Notes under the pieces: model-generated
Told to the model about the DNA's origin: nothing
What the model saw: only the letters and a program-made list of their open reading frames with translations
The model's database searches: none
Part shown: positions 1 to 8,604 of the stretch, piece after piece
How positions within the stretch are numbered: the first letter of the stretch is position 1
Layout: each line of letters begins with the position of its first letter
Source: Kitasatospora phosalacinea
Lineage (GTDB): Bacteria; Actinomycetota; Actinomycetes; Streptomycetales; Streptomycetaceae
Length of the DNA: 37,282 nt
Direction of reading: 5' to 3'
Assembly (NCBI RefSeq): GCF_000717185.1
Contig: NZ_JNYE01000089.1
Span: 1 to 37,282 of the forward strand
Program-made: the position numbers and the translations under genes

Positions 1-15
1 ACGGTGGGGAGTTAT

Positions 16-78
16 CTGGCCGCCGTCGGGGACATCCAGCTGGCCGCCAGCGGGGCAGATCCCTGGCCGCCTGCGGGG
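16..78. repeat. Three degenerate 23-24 bp tandem copies
   Basis: The core CTGGCCGCCNNCGGGG occurs at 16-31, 40-55 and 63-78, giving periods of 24 and 23 bp. The copies lie just beyond the distal (leader-far) end of CRISPR array 1. They could be the end of a repetitive coding sequence running in from outside the window, since 24 bp would encode an 8-residue repeat, or simple decayed tandem DNA. No gene can be assigned from the 100 bases visible. Confidence 0.45.
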
Positions 79-103
79 CGAACTACATGGCCGTTGACAG
101 GCA

Positions 104-2999
104 GAGCAACCCCCGCGAGCGCGGGGCCGAGCCCGGAACCCGTGGGACCGACGAACGTCATGTGGAGCAACCCCCGCGAGCGCGGGGCCGAGATGAGGAA
201 CTCGGGCACCTCCGCGGCCCACACGGAGCAACCCCCGCGAGCGCGGGGCCGAGCAGGCGGCGAGGGCGGCGATGCCCGCGGGGGAGGAGCAACCCCCGCG
301 AGCGCGGGGCCGAGCCGGTGGGCGGCAGTCCCCGACCGAACCACGGGGAGCAACCCCCGCGAGCGCGGGGCCGAGGGCCTGACCGGCGGGCAGCACCGCG
401 GCGAACCGGAGCAACCCCCGCGAGCGCGGGGCCGAGCGTGGCGTGCGGTGCGCACGGGGCCGAGGAGCGGAGCAACCCCCGCGAGCGCGGGGCCGAGAAC
501 CCCTCCGTCTCCACCGACGCGTAGTAGGGGGAGCAACCCCCGCGAGCGCGGGGCCGAGTCGGCCGGTCGGATGCCGTCTTGCAGCTGGTAGGAGCAACCC
601 CCGCGAGCGCGGGGCCGAGGAGGGCGCCGCACTGCAGGACTCCTTGCCGAAGGAGCAACCCCCGCGAGCGCGGGGCCGAGATCAGCTCGGCGGTGGCCTT
701 CTTCGGCGGCCAGGAGCAACCCCCGCGAGCGCGGGGCCGAGATGAGCGCCCAAGTCCTCACGGACGTAAGGCTGGAGCAACCCCCGCGAGCGCGGGGCCG
801 AGTTCCTCCGGCACGCCGCCGAGCTCCACCAGCAGGAGCAACCCCCGCGAGCGCGGGGCCGAGGAACCACGGCATGTGGCGGGCCTCTCATGGCAGGAGC
901 AACCCCCGCGAGCGCGGGGCCGAGTTCCTGCTCGCTGGCGATCTGGCGGCGGGCGAAGAGCAACCCCCGCGAGCGCGGGGCCGAGGCCGGCGCCGAGCCC
1001 GCGGTGCTGCCGGAGTGGGAGCAACCCCCGCGAGCGCGGGGCCGAGAGCAGGGGCGGCTTCCTTGACCTTGGTGAGGAGGAGCAACCCCCGCGAGCGCGG
1101 GGCCGAGGCGAAGATGGCTGCGAACGTCCTGTCCGCCCGCGAGCAACCCCCGCGAGCGCGGGGCCGAGGTCCGCTCCGGCTGCGTGCCCGGCGGCGACCC
1201 GGAGCAACCCCCGCGAGCGCGGGGCCGAGTCGCCGAAGATCGCCCGCTCCGCCTCACCGGCGGAGCAACCCCCGCGAGCGCGGGGCCGAGCTGCAGCGGG
1301 AGCGGCACCTGGACGGCCTGCTGGAGCAACCCCCGCGAGCGCGGGGCCGAGCTTGTAAGCCTCTGCAGCGGCCACCTGAACCGGGAGCAACCCCCGCGAG
1401 CGCGGGGCCGAGGAGAAGTACGCCTGCGCCGCCATGCTGATGCTGGAGCAACCCCCGCGAGCGCGGGGCCGAGCTCCCGGTGGCCGAGCAGGATCGGATC
1501 GCTGAAGAGCAACCCCCGCGAGCGCGGGGCCGAGCTGGCTGGCGGGGCGACCGTCGGCTCGGCCGAGGAGCAACCCCCGCGAGCGCGGGGCCGAGCCGCT
1601 GGCGGGCGAGATCGCGCTGATGGGCCGGGAGCAACCCCCGCGAGCGCGGGGCCGAGCGTTCAGGGCCCCGTGGCCGGAGCCGTACGCGGGAGCAACCCCC
1701 GCGAGCGCGGGGCCGAGCCACGCGACCCTGGGCGGCGACCTGACCGCCCCGAGCAACCCCCGCGAGCGCGGGGCCGAGCGCCATTCCCTGGAGGCACCCG
1801 TGAGAGACGAGGAACAACCCCCGCGAGCGCGGGGCCGAGCTGGGCTCCGTCGCCACCGCGGTCGCGACAGGGGAGCAACCCCCGCGAGCGCGGGGCCGAG
1901 GCGGCGGCGCAGGCTCTTGCCGAGGTCGACGAGGAGCAACCCCCGCGAGCGCGGGGCCGAGGGCACTGACGCGCCCCGGAGCATCACCATCGACGAGCAA
2001 CCCCCGCGAGCGCGGGGCCGAGTACGGCGGGGAGGCACAGTGCACATCGGCATCAGAGCAACCCCCGCGAGCGCGGGGCCGAGGCCGTCGCACCGTCGTT
2101 CGGAACGGTGTGGCCGGAGCAACCCCCGCGAGCGCGGGGCCGAGAGCGCAGGGCAACCACGCCCCACGGACCGGCAGGAGCAACCCCCGCGAGCGCGGGG
2201 CCGAGTACCTCGGCGCACCCGCCCTCGCCAGCGTCCTGGAGCAACCCCCGCGAGCGCGGGGCCGAGTTGGGGTTCTTCGCCCTCCACGCGGTCAGGGGGG
2301 AGCAACCCCCGCGAGCGCGGGGCCGAGAACACGTCGAGGCGGTTCACCTCCCGGCGTCCGGAGCAACCCCCGCGAGCGCGGGGCCGAGAGCCTACGGGCT
2401 GGCCGAACACGGCGCCCCAGGGAGCAACCCCCGCGAGCGCGGGGCCGAGGAACTCCCCGACCTCACCAACGAGTACGCGGAGGAGCAACCCCCGCGAGCG
2501 CGGGGCCGAGGGTCGGGGCGCGTCTTAGCGTGGGCACGGTGGGGAGCAACCCCCGCGAGCGCGGGGCCGAGCTCGGAGGAACCGCCGTTCTGACCGCTGA
2601 TGCGGAGCAACCCCCGCGAGCGCGGGGCCGAGACCTTAGACCCGGGCATCCGGCCGGAGCCCGGGGAGCAACCCCCGCGAGCGCGGGGCCGAGGTTCGCC
2701 CCCAAGTCACCCGGGAGGCAAGGCCGGAGCAACCCCCGCGAGCGCGGGGCCGAGGAGCGGAACAGGTGGTGGTACTGGTCGATGCGGGAGCAACCCCCGC
2801 GAGCGCGGGGCCGAGCCGTTGCGCGCGGAAAATGCGGGGGCACCAGGGGAGCAACCCCCGCGAGCGCGGGGCCGAGGACCGAGGCCCGAGGTGCGCTGGC
2901 GCACATCGTGGAGCAACCCCCGCGAGCGCGGGGCCGAGATGCTGGGCGACCCGACCGACGCGGCGAAGCTGGAGCAACCCCCGCGAGCGCGGGGCCGAG
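104..2999 (-). CRISPR. CRISPR array 1, type I-E, 48 repeats / 47 spacers
   Basis: The 28-nt repeat reads GAGCAACC...GGGGCCGAG on the + strand and begins at 104, 165, 226 and so on to 2972. The period is 61 nt except for one 62-nt step (2849 to 2911), so spacers are 33-34 nt beside a 28-nt repeat, or 32-33 beside 29. The repeat contains a CCCCGC/GCGGGG stem with a 4-nt loop. Reading on the minus strand leaves the 8-nt handle GTTGCTCC after the stem, the arrangement Cas6e needs, so the array is transcribed leftward with its leader at the cas3 side. All repeats examined look the same except the one at 1812-1839, which has A instead of G at 1814. No spacer target could be identified by eye. Confidence 0.98.
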
Positions 3000-3100
3000 G
3001 CTTGGTGAGCTGGGGTGTTGTGGGTCAAGGGGTGGTGTTTTTGTCAGTTGGGTTCAGCGGGGAGGTGCACATGGTTTGAGTGATGTCCGGGACTGTCAGT
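3000..3100 (-). promoter_or_regulatory. Leader of array 1
   Basis: This is the sequence between the first (leader-proximal) repeat of array 1 and cas3. It is T-rich on the + strand compared with its surroundings (run GTTTTTGTCAG near 3039). The 13 bases touching the repeat (3000-3012; minus strand CAGCTCACCAAGC) match the 13 bases before array 2 with one mismatch, which suggests a conserved integration or anchoring site. No convincing -35/-10 pair was found; a promoter for array 1 and one for cas3 probably both lie between 3000 and 3140. Confidence 0.6.
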
Positions 3101-3108
3101 GGGGTCTT

Positions 3109-3126
3109 CTACGCTCCGGAGCGTAG
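3109..3126. promoter_or_regulatory. 18-bp perfect palindrome upstream of cas3
   Basis: CTACGCTCCGGAGCGTAG is its own reverse complement. It ends 17 nt before the preferred cas3 GTG start and lies between that start and the array 1 leader. Perfect palindromes of this size are typical binding sites for dimeric repressors such as TetR-family proteins, so an operator for cas3 or the cas operon is likely. The regulator is not encoded next to it. As RNA it could also fold as a short hairpin in the cas3 leader. Confidence 0.5.
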
Positions 3127-3143
3127 TGGATCGGAGACATAAG

Positions 3144-6029
3144 GTGGGCGGACTTGTGGGGAGTTGGGAGCTCTCGGGGGAGACGGCCGGGTGGCTGGGG
3201 GCGTTGTGGGGGAAGTCGGCGGGGAAGGCCGGAGGGACGGCGAATCTCCTGATCTCGCACATGCTGGACACGGCCGCGGTGGCCGAAGTGATGTGGGACG
3301 AGTACCTGCCGCCCGTGACGCGTCGGCGGCTGGATGCGGTGGCGGGTGGTCGGGGTCGGGGCCGGTTGTTGTTCGTGTGGTTGTGTGGTGTGCACGACCT
3401 GGGGAAGGCGACCCCGGCTTTCCAGCGCATGGATGCGACTGGTGCCGCAGCGGTGCGGGCAGTGGGGTTGAGGTGGAACGAGTACGCCCTCGCGGGGGGC
3501 AAGAAGTGGCGGCACGACCGGGCGGGTGGTCGGTTACTGCGAAAGTTGCTTGCCGAAGCGGGCTGGACGGAGAAGCAGACGGCTTGGGTGTGGCCGCTGG
3601 TGGCGGGGCATCACGGCACGTTTCCGACGGCGGGTGATCTGGCGCCGCCGAAGAAGAACGAGGAGTTCCAGGGGCGAGGGGATGCCTGGCAGAGGGCCCA
3701 GGCGGTGTTGCTCGAGGTCTTCAGCCGGGAGGTCGGCTTCGGCGGCGAGTGTCCGCTGGCCGAGGTGCAGCCGTGTGAGGTGCCGCCTCGGGTGGTGCAG
3801 TTGCAGCTCGCGGGGTTCGTGGTGATGGCGGATTGGATTGCCAGCAACGAACGGCACTTCCACGGTATCGCCGATCTCGCGCAGGTCTCGTTGGAAGGGG
3901 CGCGCAAGCGGGCCAAGGCGGCCTGGTCGGCCCTGGAGCTGCGCGGAGGGTGGGGGCAACTGGATTTGTCCGGGCCTGAGTTGTTCCAAGACAGGTTCGG
4001 TGACGGCCCCAGGCAGTCGCAGCAGATGGTGTTGGACGCGGTGCACCGGATGGGCGGGCCGGGGTTGGTGGTCATCGAGGCGCCGATGGGGGAGGGCAAG
4101 ACGAAGGCGGCGCTCGCGGCGGCGGAGGTGCTGGCGGCCCGGAGCGGGGCGGACGGGGTGTTCCTGGGCATGCCGACCCAGGCGACGGCCGATCCGATGT
4201 TCACTCAAGTCCGTTCCTGGCTGGGGGAGATCGACGAACGACTCGCCGACCAGGTGGCCCTGCTGCACGGCAAGCGGATCTTCAACAAGGAGTGGCGTGC
4301 CCTCCTCGACGGCGCCGACGGCATCGACAGCTTCAGTGCGGACGACTGCTACGGCTCGGTCGGTGAGGACGAGTACGGGATGACCTGGTCGTTCGGGGAG
4401 GAGGAGCCCGAGCCACAACGACGCGGCCCCTCCGAGTGGTTCCTCGGGCGACGCCGCGGTCTGCTCAGCCCGTTCGCGGTCGGCACCGTCGACCAGCTCC
4501 TCCAAGCCGCGACCCGGACGAAGCACGTCATGCTGCGGATGGCCGGCCTGGTGGGCAAGGTGGTGATCCTGGACGAGGTGCACGCCGCGGACGTCTACAT
4601 GTCCCAGTTCCTGCTGGAGGGCCTGCGCTGGCTCGGGCAGGCAGGCGTGCCCGTGCTGCTCCTGTCGGCGACGCTCCCGCCCGAGCAGCGCCGCGACTTG
4701 GTGGCGGCGTACCTGGCCGGGGCACAGTGCGTCGAGACCCTGCCGGAGGTCGAATTCCCGCAGCCGAAGGGCTATCCGAACGTGACGGCGGCATGGGTGG
4801 GCGAGGACGGTCCGCACCTGCTGGTGGACAGCACGGAGACCTGGCGGGAGGAGGACCTGAAGGTCAAGGTGCACGTTCTCGACGAGCCGGTGGCCGATCC
4901 GAAGGACGAGGATCCGTCGGGCCCGGCTGCCGAGGCAGTTGCGGAGTACCTGCGAGATCAACTTGCCGACGGTGGTTGCGCCTTGGTCATCCGCAACACC
5001 GTCGACCGGGCCCAGCGCACCTTCGAGGCAGTGCGCGCGAAGTTCGGCGACCAGGAGGTGCACCTGCTGCACGGCCGACTCCATGCCGGACACCGTGCGG
5101 ACCGCACCACGGCGGTGTTGCAGGCGCTCGGCAGGCGTGACGACGGCCGACCGCGTCCCCAACGGATGGTGGTCGTCGCCACGCAACTCGCCGAGCAGTC
5201 CTTCGACGTCGACGCGGACCTGCTGGTCACGGACCTCGCACCGATCGACCTACTGCTGCAGCGCATCGGCCGCCTGCACCGCCACGACGGCAACCCGCGC
5301 CCGTCCCGGCTCGAGCACCCGACGGTCGCTGTGACGGGGCTACGCCAGGCAGGCGGCGGAGTCCCATGGCTGCTTCGAGCCTCGGAGGGGATTTACGGGC
5401 GCTACCTGCTGCTCCGCACGGCGGCCGAGGTGATCAAGGCCGACGGCGGCGAGTGGAGCATTCCGGGACAGGTCCCGGAGCTGGTCGCCCGGGTCTACGG
5501 CACCGACCGGATCGTCCCGCCCGAGTGGGCCGAGGGGGAGACGGCGGCGCGGAAGACCTGGGACGAGAACCGACGCGCGCGCCGGGAGTCGGCCGCGCAG
5601 TACCTGCTCGCCCGGGCCGGCGAGCACGGGCAGCCGACCCTGGAAGGACTTCACTACGGGGGACGGGGCGTACTGCGCGACGGGCAGATGGAGGCTCTGG
5701 TCAGGGACGGCGACCCCAGCGTGGAAGTGCTCCTGGTCCGTAGGACCGACGGGGGCTACCGGGCGATGACCGGCCGGGCACTGGGCCCGAACGGCGAGAC
5801 CGCGGCCGAGTTGCTGGACGACGTGCTCACCGGCACCGTCCGACTCCCGACCGCGCTCACCGCGGCGGTGGAGCAGCACGCCCTCGGCCCGCTGCCGGGC
5901 TGGCGCGACCATCCGTGGCTTCGCTACGGCAAGGCACTGGAGCTGGACGAGCAGGACGAGGCGAGGCTCGGCGGCTGCAAAATCCGGTACGACGACCGGC
6001 TCGGGCTGGTCGTGACCGGCCGCCCATAG
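3144..6029 (+). CDS. cas3: Cas3 HD nuclease-helicase (type I-E)
   Basis: Cas3 is recruited by target-bound Cascade and unwinds and degrades the foreign DNA strand. The 961-aa product has an N-terminal HD nuclease domain (His39 in LISHMLD, His-Asp 84-85 in CGVHDLGK, His-His 156-157 in AGHHGTF). An SF2 helicase follows: Walker A GEGKT at about 316-320, DEVH box near 475, LLLSATLP, and QRIGRLHRH from about 706. All expected catalytic residues are present. The GTG at 3144 is preferred because GGAG at 3133-3136 lies 7 nt ahead; in-frame GTGs at 3126 and 3099 are poorer and would overlap or precede the palindrome. First gene of the cas operon, but separated from casA by a 214-nt structured gap, so casA may have its own promoter. 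Confidence 0.96.
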   Translation: MGGLVGSWELSGETAGWLGALWGKSAGKAGGTANLLISHMLDTAAVAEVMWDEYLPPVTRRRLDAVAGGRGRGRLLFVWLCGVHDLGKATPAFQRMDATGAAAVRAVGLRWNEYALAGGKKWRHDRAGGRLLRKLLAEAGWTEKQTAWVWPLVAGHHGTFPTAGDLAPPKKNEEFQGRGDAWQRAQAVLLEVFSREVGFGGECPLAEVQPCEVPPRVVQLQLAGFVVMADWIASNERHFHGIADLAQVSLEGARKRAKAAWSALELRGGWGQLDLSGPELFQDRFGDGPRQSQQMVLDAVHRMGGPGLVVIEAPMGEGKTKAALAAAEVLAARSGADGVFLGMPTQATADPMFTQVRSWLGEIDERLADQVALLHGKRIFNKEWRALLDGADGIDSFSADDCYGSVGEDEYGMTWSFGEEEPEPQRRGPSEWFLGRRRGLLSPFAVGTVDQLLQAATRTKHVMLRMAGLVGKVVILDEVHAADVYMSQFLLEGLRWLGQAGVPVLLLSATLPPEQRRDLVAAYLAGAQCVETLPEVEFPQPKGYPNVTAAWVGEDGPHLLVDSTETWREEDLKVKVHVLDEPVADPKDEDPSGPAAEAVAEYLRDQLADGGCALVIRNTVDRAQRTFEAVRAKFGDQEVHLLHGRLHAGHRADRTTAVLQALGRRDDGRPRPQRMVVVATQLAEQSFDVDADLLVTDLAPIDLLLQRIGRLHRHDGNPRPSRLEHPTVAVTGLRQAGGGVPWLLRASEGIYGRYLLLRTAAEVIKADGGEWSIPGQVPELVARVYGTDRIVPPEWAEGETAARKTWDENRRARRESAAQYLLARAGEHGQPTLEGLHYGGRGVLRDGQMEALVRDGDPSVEVLLVRRTDGGYRAMTGRALGPNGETAAELLDDVLTGTVRLPTALTAAVEQHALGPLPGWRDHPWLRYGKALELDEQDEARLGGCKIRYDDRLGLVVTGRP

Positions 6030-6037
6030 GTACTGCG

Positions 6038-6070
6038 GGGGGTGGGCAGGGAAGAATCCTGTCCACCCCC
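6038..6070 (+). terminator. Strong hairpin after cas3
   Basis: A 13-bp stem (6038-6050 pairing with 6058-6070, one G-U pair) closes a 7-nt loop, starting 8 nt after the cas3 stop. No T-tract follows, which is common for high-GC actinobacterial terminators. It may end cas3 transcripts or separate cas3 expression from casA. It is immediately followed by a second hairpin made by the repeat-like element. Confidence 0.5.
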
Positions 6071-6093
6071 AACCCCGCGACCGCGGGGCCAAC
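6067..6093 (-). repeat. Orphan CRISPR-repeat-like hairpin between cas3 and casA
   Basis: On the + strand the core CAACCCCGCGACCGCGGGGCC (counted in two parts: CAACCCCGCGA, then CCGCGGGGCC) matches the array repeat apart from one missing C and one loop base (GAGC becomes GACC). The CCCCGC/GCGGGG stem recognised by Cas6e is intact. In the array reading direction (minus) the start is GTTGG against CTCGG in the arrays, and after the stem comes TTGGGGG against GTTGCTC, so homology is concentrated in stem and loop. There is no second repeat one period away. Single repeat-like elements inside cas loci are known in crRNA-like regulators of the CreA/CreR kind, which repress cas promoters or toxin genes; that role here is inference. 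Confidence 0.6.
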
Positions 6094-6106
6094 TTGGTGC
6101 CGATCC

Positions 6107-6138
6107 AGCCGCGTAGACACGGCTAGGGGCCATCCCCT
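6107..6138 (+). promoter_or_regulatory. Further stem-loops in the cas3-casA gap
   Basis: Two small hairpins follow the repeat-like element: AGCCG (6107-6111) with CGGCT (6120-6124), and AGGGG (6125-6129) with CCCCT (6134-6138). With the two preceding hairpins they make four stem-loops in about 100 nt. The remaining 6139-6243 is less structured and should contain the casA promoter and its leader, but no clear -35/-10 pair could be recognised. Confidence 0.35.
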
Positions 6139-6243
6139 CTGGGGGCAGGCGGTAATTCAAGCATTCACCCCCCAAAGGATGGATACCGGTGCCAGTATGA
6201 ATGCCAATCCTCATCCAGACAGGGCTAGTTGGGAGAATGACGC

Positions 6244-7956
6244 TTGCCCGAGTACAACTTGGTGGACGAGCCGTGGTTGGCGCTGCGCCCGCTCGACGGT
6301 GGCCCGCCCGTTCACCTGGGAATTACCGAAACGCTGACGCGGGCAGACGAGTTCGACGGCCTGTCCGTCGACTTCGCCACGCAGCTCCCCGCGGTGCTGC
6401 GCCAGGTTCTCCTGCCGGTGGTCGTGGCCGCGTTGGGGGCGCCCGCCACGGCGGCGGTGCAGGGTGAGCGCCTGGCCCGGGGAGGGTTCAGCGCAGAGGA
6501 GAAGGAGCGCCTGCTCGCGTACCTGGCCGAGCACCGGGCCCGCTTCGAGCTGTTCGACGAAGTAGCGCCCTTTGCGCAGGTGGCCGGCCTGCGGACGGCG
6601 AAGGACGAGACGAAGGGGGCAGCCGCCCTGGTGGCCACCGCGGCGAGCGGCAACAACGTCCCGCTGTTCGCCAGCCGTTCGGACGCCGACCCGCTCGACC
6701 TGACGCCTGCTCAGGCCGCCCACTGGCTCCTGCACACCCACTGCTGGGACACCGCCGCGATCAAGACCGGCGTCGTCGGGGACGACCAGGCGAAGGCGGG
6801 CAAGACCACCGGAAACCCGACCGGCCCCCTCGGGCAGCTCGGCGTGATCGTCCCGATGGGGCGCACCCTGTACGAGACGCTACAGCTGAACATCCCGGTC
6901 ACCGCGGCCGCGAACCTCGGCAAGCCCCAGTGGGAGCGCCCCCCGGGCACCCCAGCCTGGGAGCAGCGGCCCGTCGAGGGCCTGCTCGACCTGTGGACCT
7001 GGCAGGCGCGGCGCGTCCGCCTGTGCCCGGAGCAGGACGATGCGGGCTGGACGAAGGTGACCCGTGTCGTGATCAGCGCCGGTGACCGCCTCGCCGCGAC
7101 GCCGGAGTGGGAGCCGCACACCGCCTGGGCGTTCACCCCGTCGGCGAAGAAGACGCCGAACCGGGCGCCCGAGCGCCGACCGCGCCGCCACGCGCAGGGC
7201 AAGGCCGCCTGGCGCGGGCTGGAGGCGCTGCTCGCGCCCGTCCGGCAGAACGACGGGGGCGTCTTCGAGACCAGCGTGCTGCTCGACCGGATCGGCGCCC
7301 TGCAGGAGGACGGCAGGCTGGCCGCCGACTACCCGCTGCGGATCGAGACCTTCGGCATGGTGTACGGCACGCAGTCCGCGGTGGTCGAAGACGTCGTTCA
7401 CGACACGATCCCTCTCCCGCTGCTCGCCCTCCACCAGGACAGCGCGACGCGGCTGTTCCTGCTGGACGTCGCCGAGCAGGCGGAGCAACTCGCCCGGGCC
7501 CTCAACAACCTCTCCGCGGACCTGCGCCGCGCGGCCGGAGCCGACCCGATCCCGTGGGACAAGGGGCAGCGGCCCGGCGAACTCCTGCTGCACGTTCTCG
7601 ACGGCCTGGTCCGCCGGGTGCTGGCCGGAGCCCGGGCGGCGGGCGGGGACGAGGACCTGCTGGAGCGCGGCCGCTTCGCCTGGGAGGAGGCGGCGGCCTG
7701 GCGGACCTGGGAGCACGCGGACGCCCTGCTGGCAGCGGCCCCCGCCACTACGTTCGCCGGACGCACCGTCACCCAGGCGGGCAAGCAAGGCAAGGCCCAC
7801 GCCTTCTCCCTCGGCACGGCGGCCGACAGCTTCAACCGCGAGGTCGCCCGCATCCTCCCGCGCCACGCGCACACCGCCCGCACCGCCGTACGAGACCGGT
7901 CCGGCGCGCCCGAAGACACCGCGAAACCCCTCTCCGGAGCCCACGTTGACGACTGA
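6244..7956 (+). CDS. casA: Cascade large subunit Cse1/Cas8e
   Basis: Cse1 is the large subunit of the type I-E Cascade complex; it reads the PAM, helps open the target duplex and recruits Cas3. The 570-aa protein begins PEYNLVDEPWLALRPLDG, the usual Cse1 opening, and has the glycine-rich stretch GNPTGPLGQLG about 200 residues in, where the family has its PAM-sensing loop. The start is TTG, chosen because GGGAG at 6231-6235 sits 8 nt upstream and the first residues match the family; the nearby ATG at 6237 is in another frame. The gene overlaps the casB start by 11 bp, showing tight translational coupling with the rest of Cascade. Confidence 0.95.
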   Translation: MPEYNLVDEPWLALRPLDGGPPVHLGITETLTRADEFDGLSVDFATQLPAVLRQVLLPVVVAALGAPATAAVQGERLARGGFSAEEKERLLAYLAEHRARFELFDEVAPFAQVAGLRTAKDETKGAAALVATAASGNNVPLFASRSDADPLDLTPAQAAHWLLHTHCWDTAAIKTGVVGDDQAKAGKTTGNPTGPLGQLGVIVPMGRTLYETLQLNIPVTAAANLGKPQWERPPGTPAWEQRPVEGLLDLWTWQARRVRLCPEQDDAGWTKVTRVVISAGDRLAATPEWEPHTAWAFTPSAKKTPNRAPERRPRRHAQGKAAWRGLEALLAPVRQNDGGVFETSVLLDRIGALQEDGRLAADYPLRIETFGMVYGTQSAVVEDVVHDTIPLPLLALHQDSATRLFLLDVAEQAEQLARALNNLSADLRRAAGADPIPWDKGQRPGELLLHVLDGLVRRVLAGARAAGGDEDLLERGRFAWEEAAAWRTWEHADALLAAAPATTFAGRTVTQAGKQGKAHAFSLGTAADSFNREVARILPRHAHTARTAVRDRSGAPEDTAKPLSGAHVDD

Positions 7957-8545
7957 TCACCCCGCTGCCCGACAGCGGTACTGGGACAAGTACACCGCCC
8001 CCGACCACGGCTGGCGGATCGACCCCCGCTCCAAGCAGCCGCGCCGCCCGCCGGGCGAGGAGCTGGCCGCGCTGCGTTCCGGACTCGGCCGACCGGTGAT
8101 GGACAGCCCGAAGATGTGGCCCTACTACAGCACCGAGGTCGACGACGTGCTGGCGCTGCGTGACCAGGTCTCCGACGAGCAGCAGGCCGAGCACGCCGCG
8201 CTCGCCCTCTACGGCCTGCACCAGCAGGGTCAGAGCAGGCCGATGCACCGCAGCGGGCTCAAACTGGGCCGGGCGCTGCGCGAACTGCGCCGCGAGGGCA
8301 AGTACAGCGAGAACGCGCTGGACGCCAGGGTCGCCCAACTGGCCGCCGCGACGAGCGTTCCCGCCCTCCTGGTCCACCTGCGCGGCCTGGTCACCCAGCT
8401 GCGGACGGTCGGCCAGCCCCTCGACTACGACCACCTGATGGCCGACATCCGTGCCTGGCACCAGTCCGAGCGCCGGCCCCAGGTCCGGCTCAAGTGGGCC
8501 CTGGGCTACCGGGCCTGGCAGAGCAAGACCCCCGACGACGAGTGA
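7946..8545 (+). CDS. casB: Cascade small subunit Cse2
   Basis: Cse2 forms the dimer along the inner face of Cascade that stabilises crRNA and the displaced DNA strand. The 199-aa product has the expected small helical, Arg-rich character (GLKLGRALRELRREGKY; LLVHLRGLVTQLR). It starts at TTG 7946 inside the end of casA, with GGAG at 7936-7939 6 nt ahead; no other start fits. Like casA it therefore uses the rare TTG codon. Identification rests on family-like sequence and on its invariant place between casA and cas7e. Confidence 0.93.
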   Translation: MTTDHPAARQRYWDKYTAPDHGWRIDPRSKQPRRPPGEELAALRSGLGRPVMDSPKMWPYYSTEVDDVLALRDQVSDEQQAEHAALALYGLHQQGQSRPMHRSGLKLGRALRELRREGKYSENALDARVAQLAAATSVPALLVHLRGLVTQLRTVGQPLDYDHLMADIRAWHQSERRPQVRLKWALGYRAWQSKTPDDE

Positions 8546-8604
8546 CCACCCTCGGCAACCGCACCCCGTCCCGTCCGTTCCAGCCCCAGCCCCAGGAGAA
8601 GCGC

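Noticed and set aside
4..3126. Long open frames on both strands across array 1 (up to 576 aa with repeats such as SNPRERGAE or LGPALAGVAP)
   Set aside because: They result from GC-rich repeats without stops in several frames; the 61-nt period shifts frame at each unit and spacers are unrelated. Not proteins.
6218..6223. GACAGG match between the orphan element's would-be guide and the + strand upstream of casA
   Set aside because: Six bases are expected by chance and flanking bases do not match, so it is not evidence for a target.
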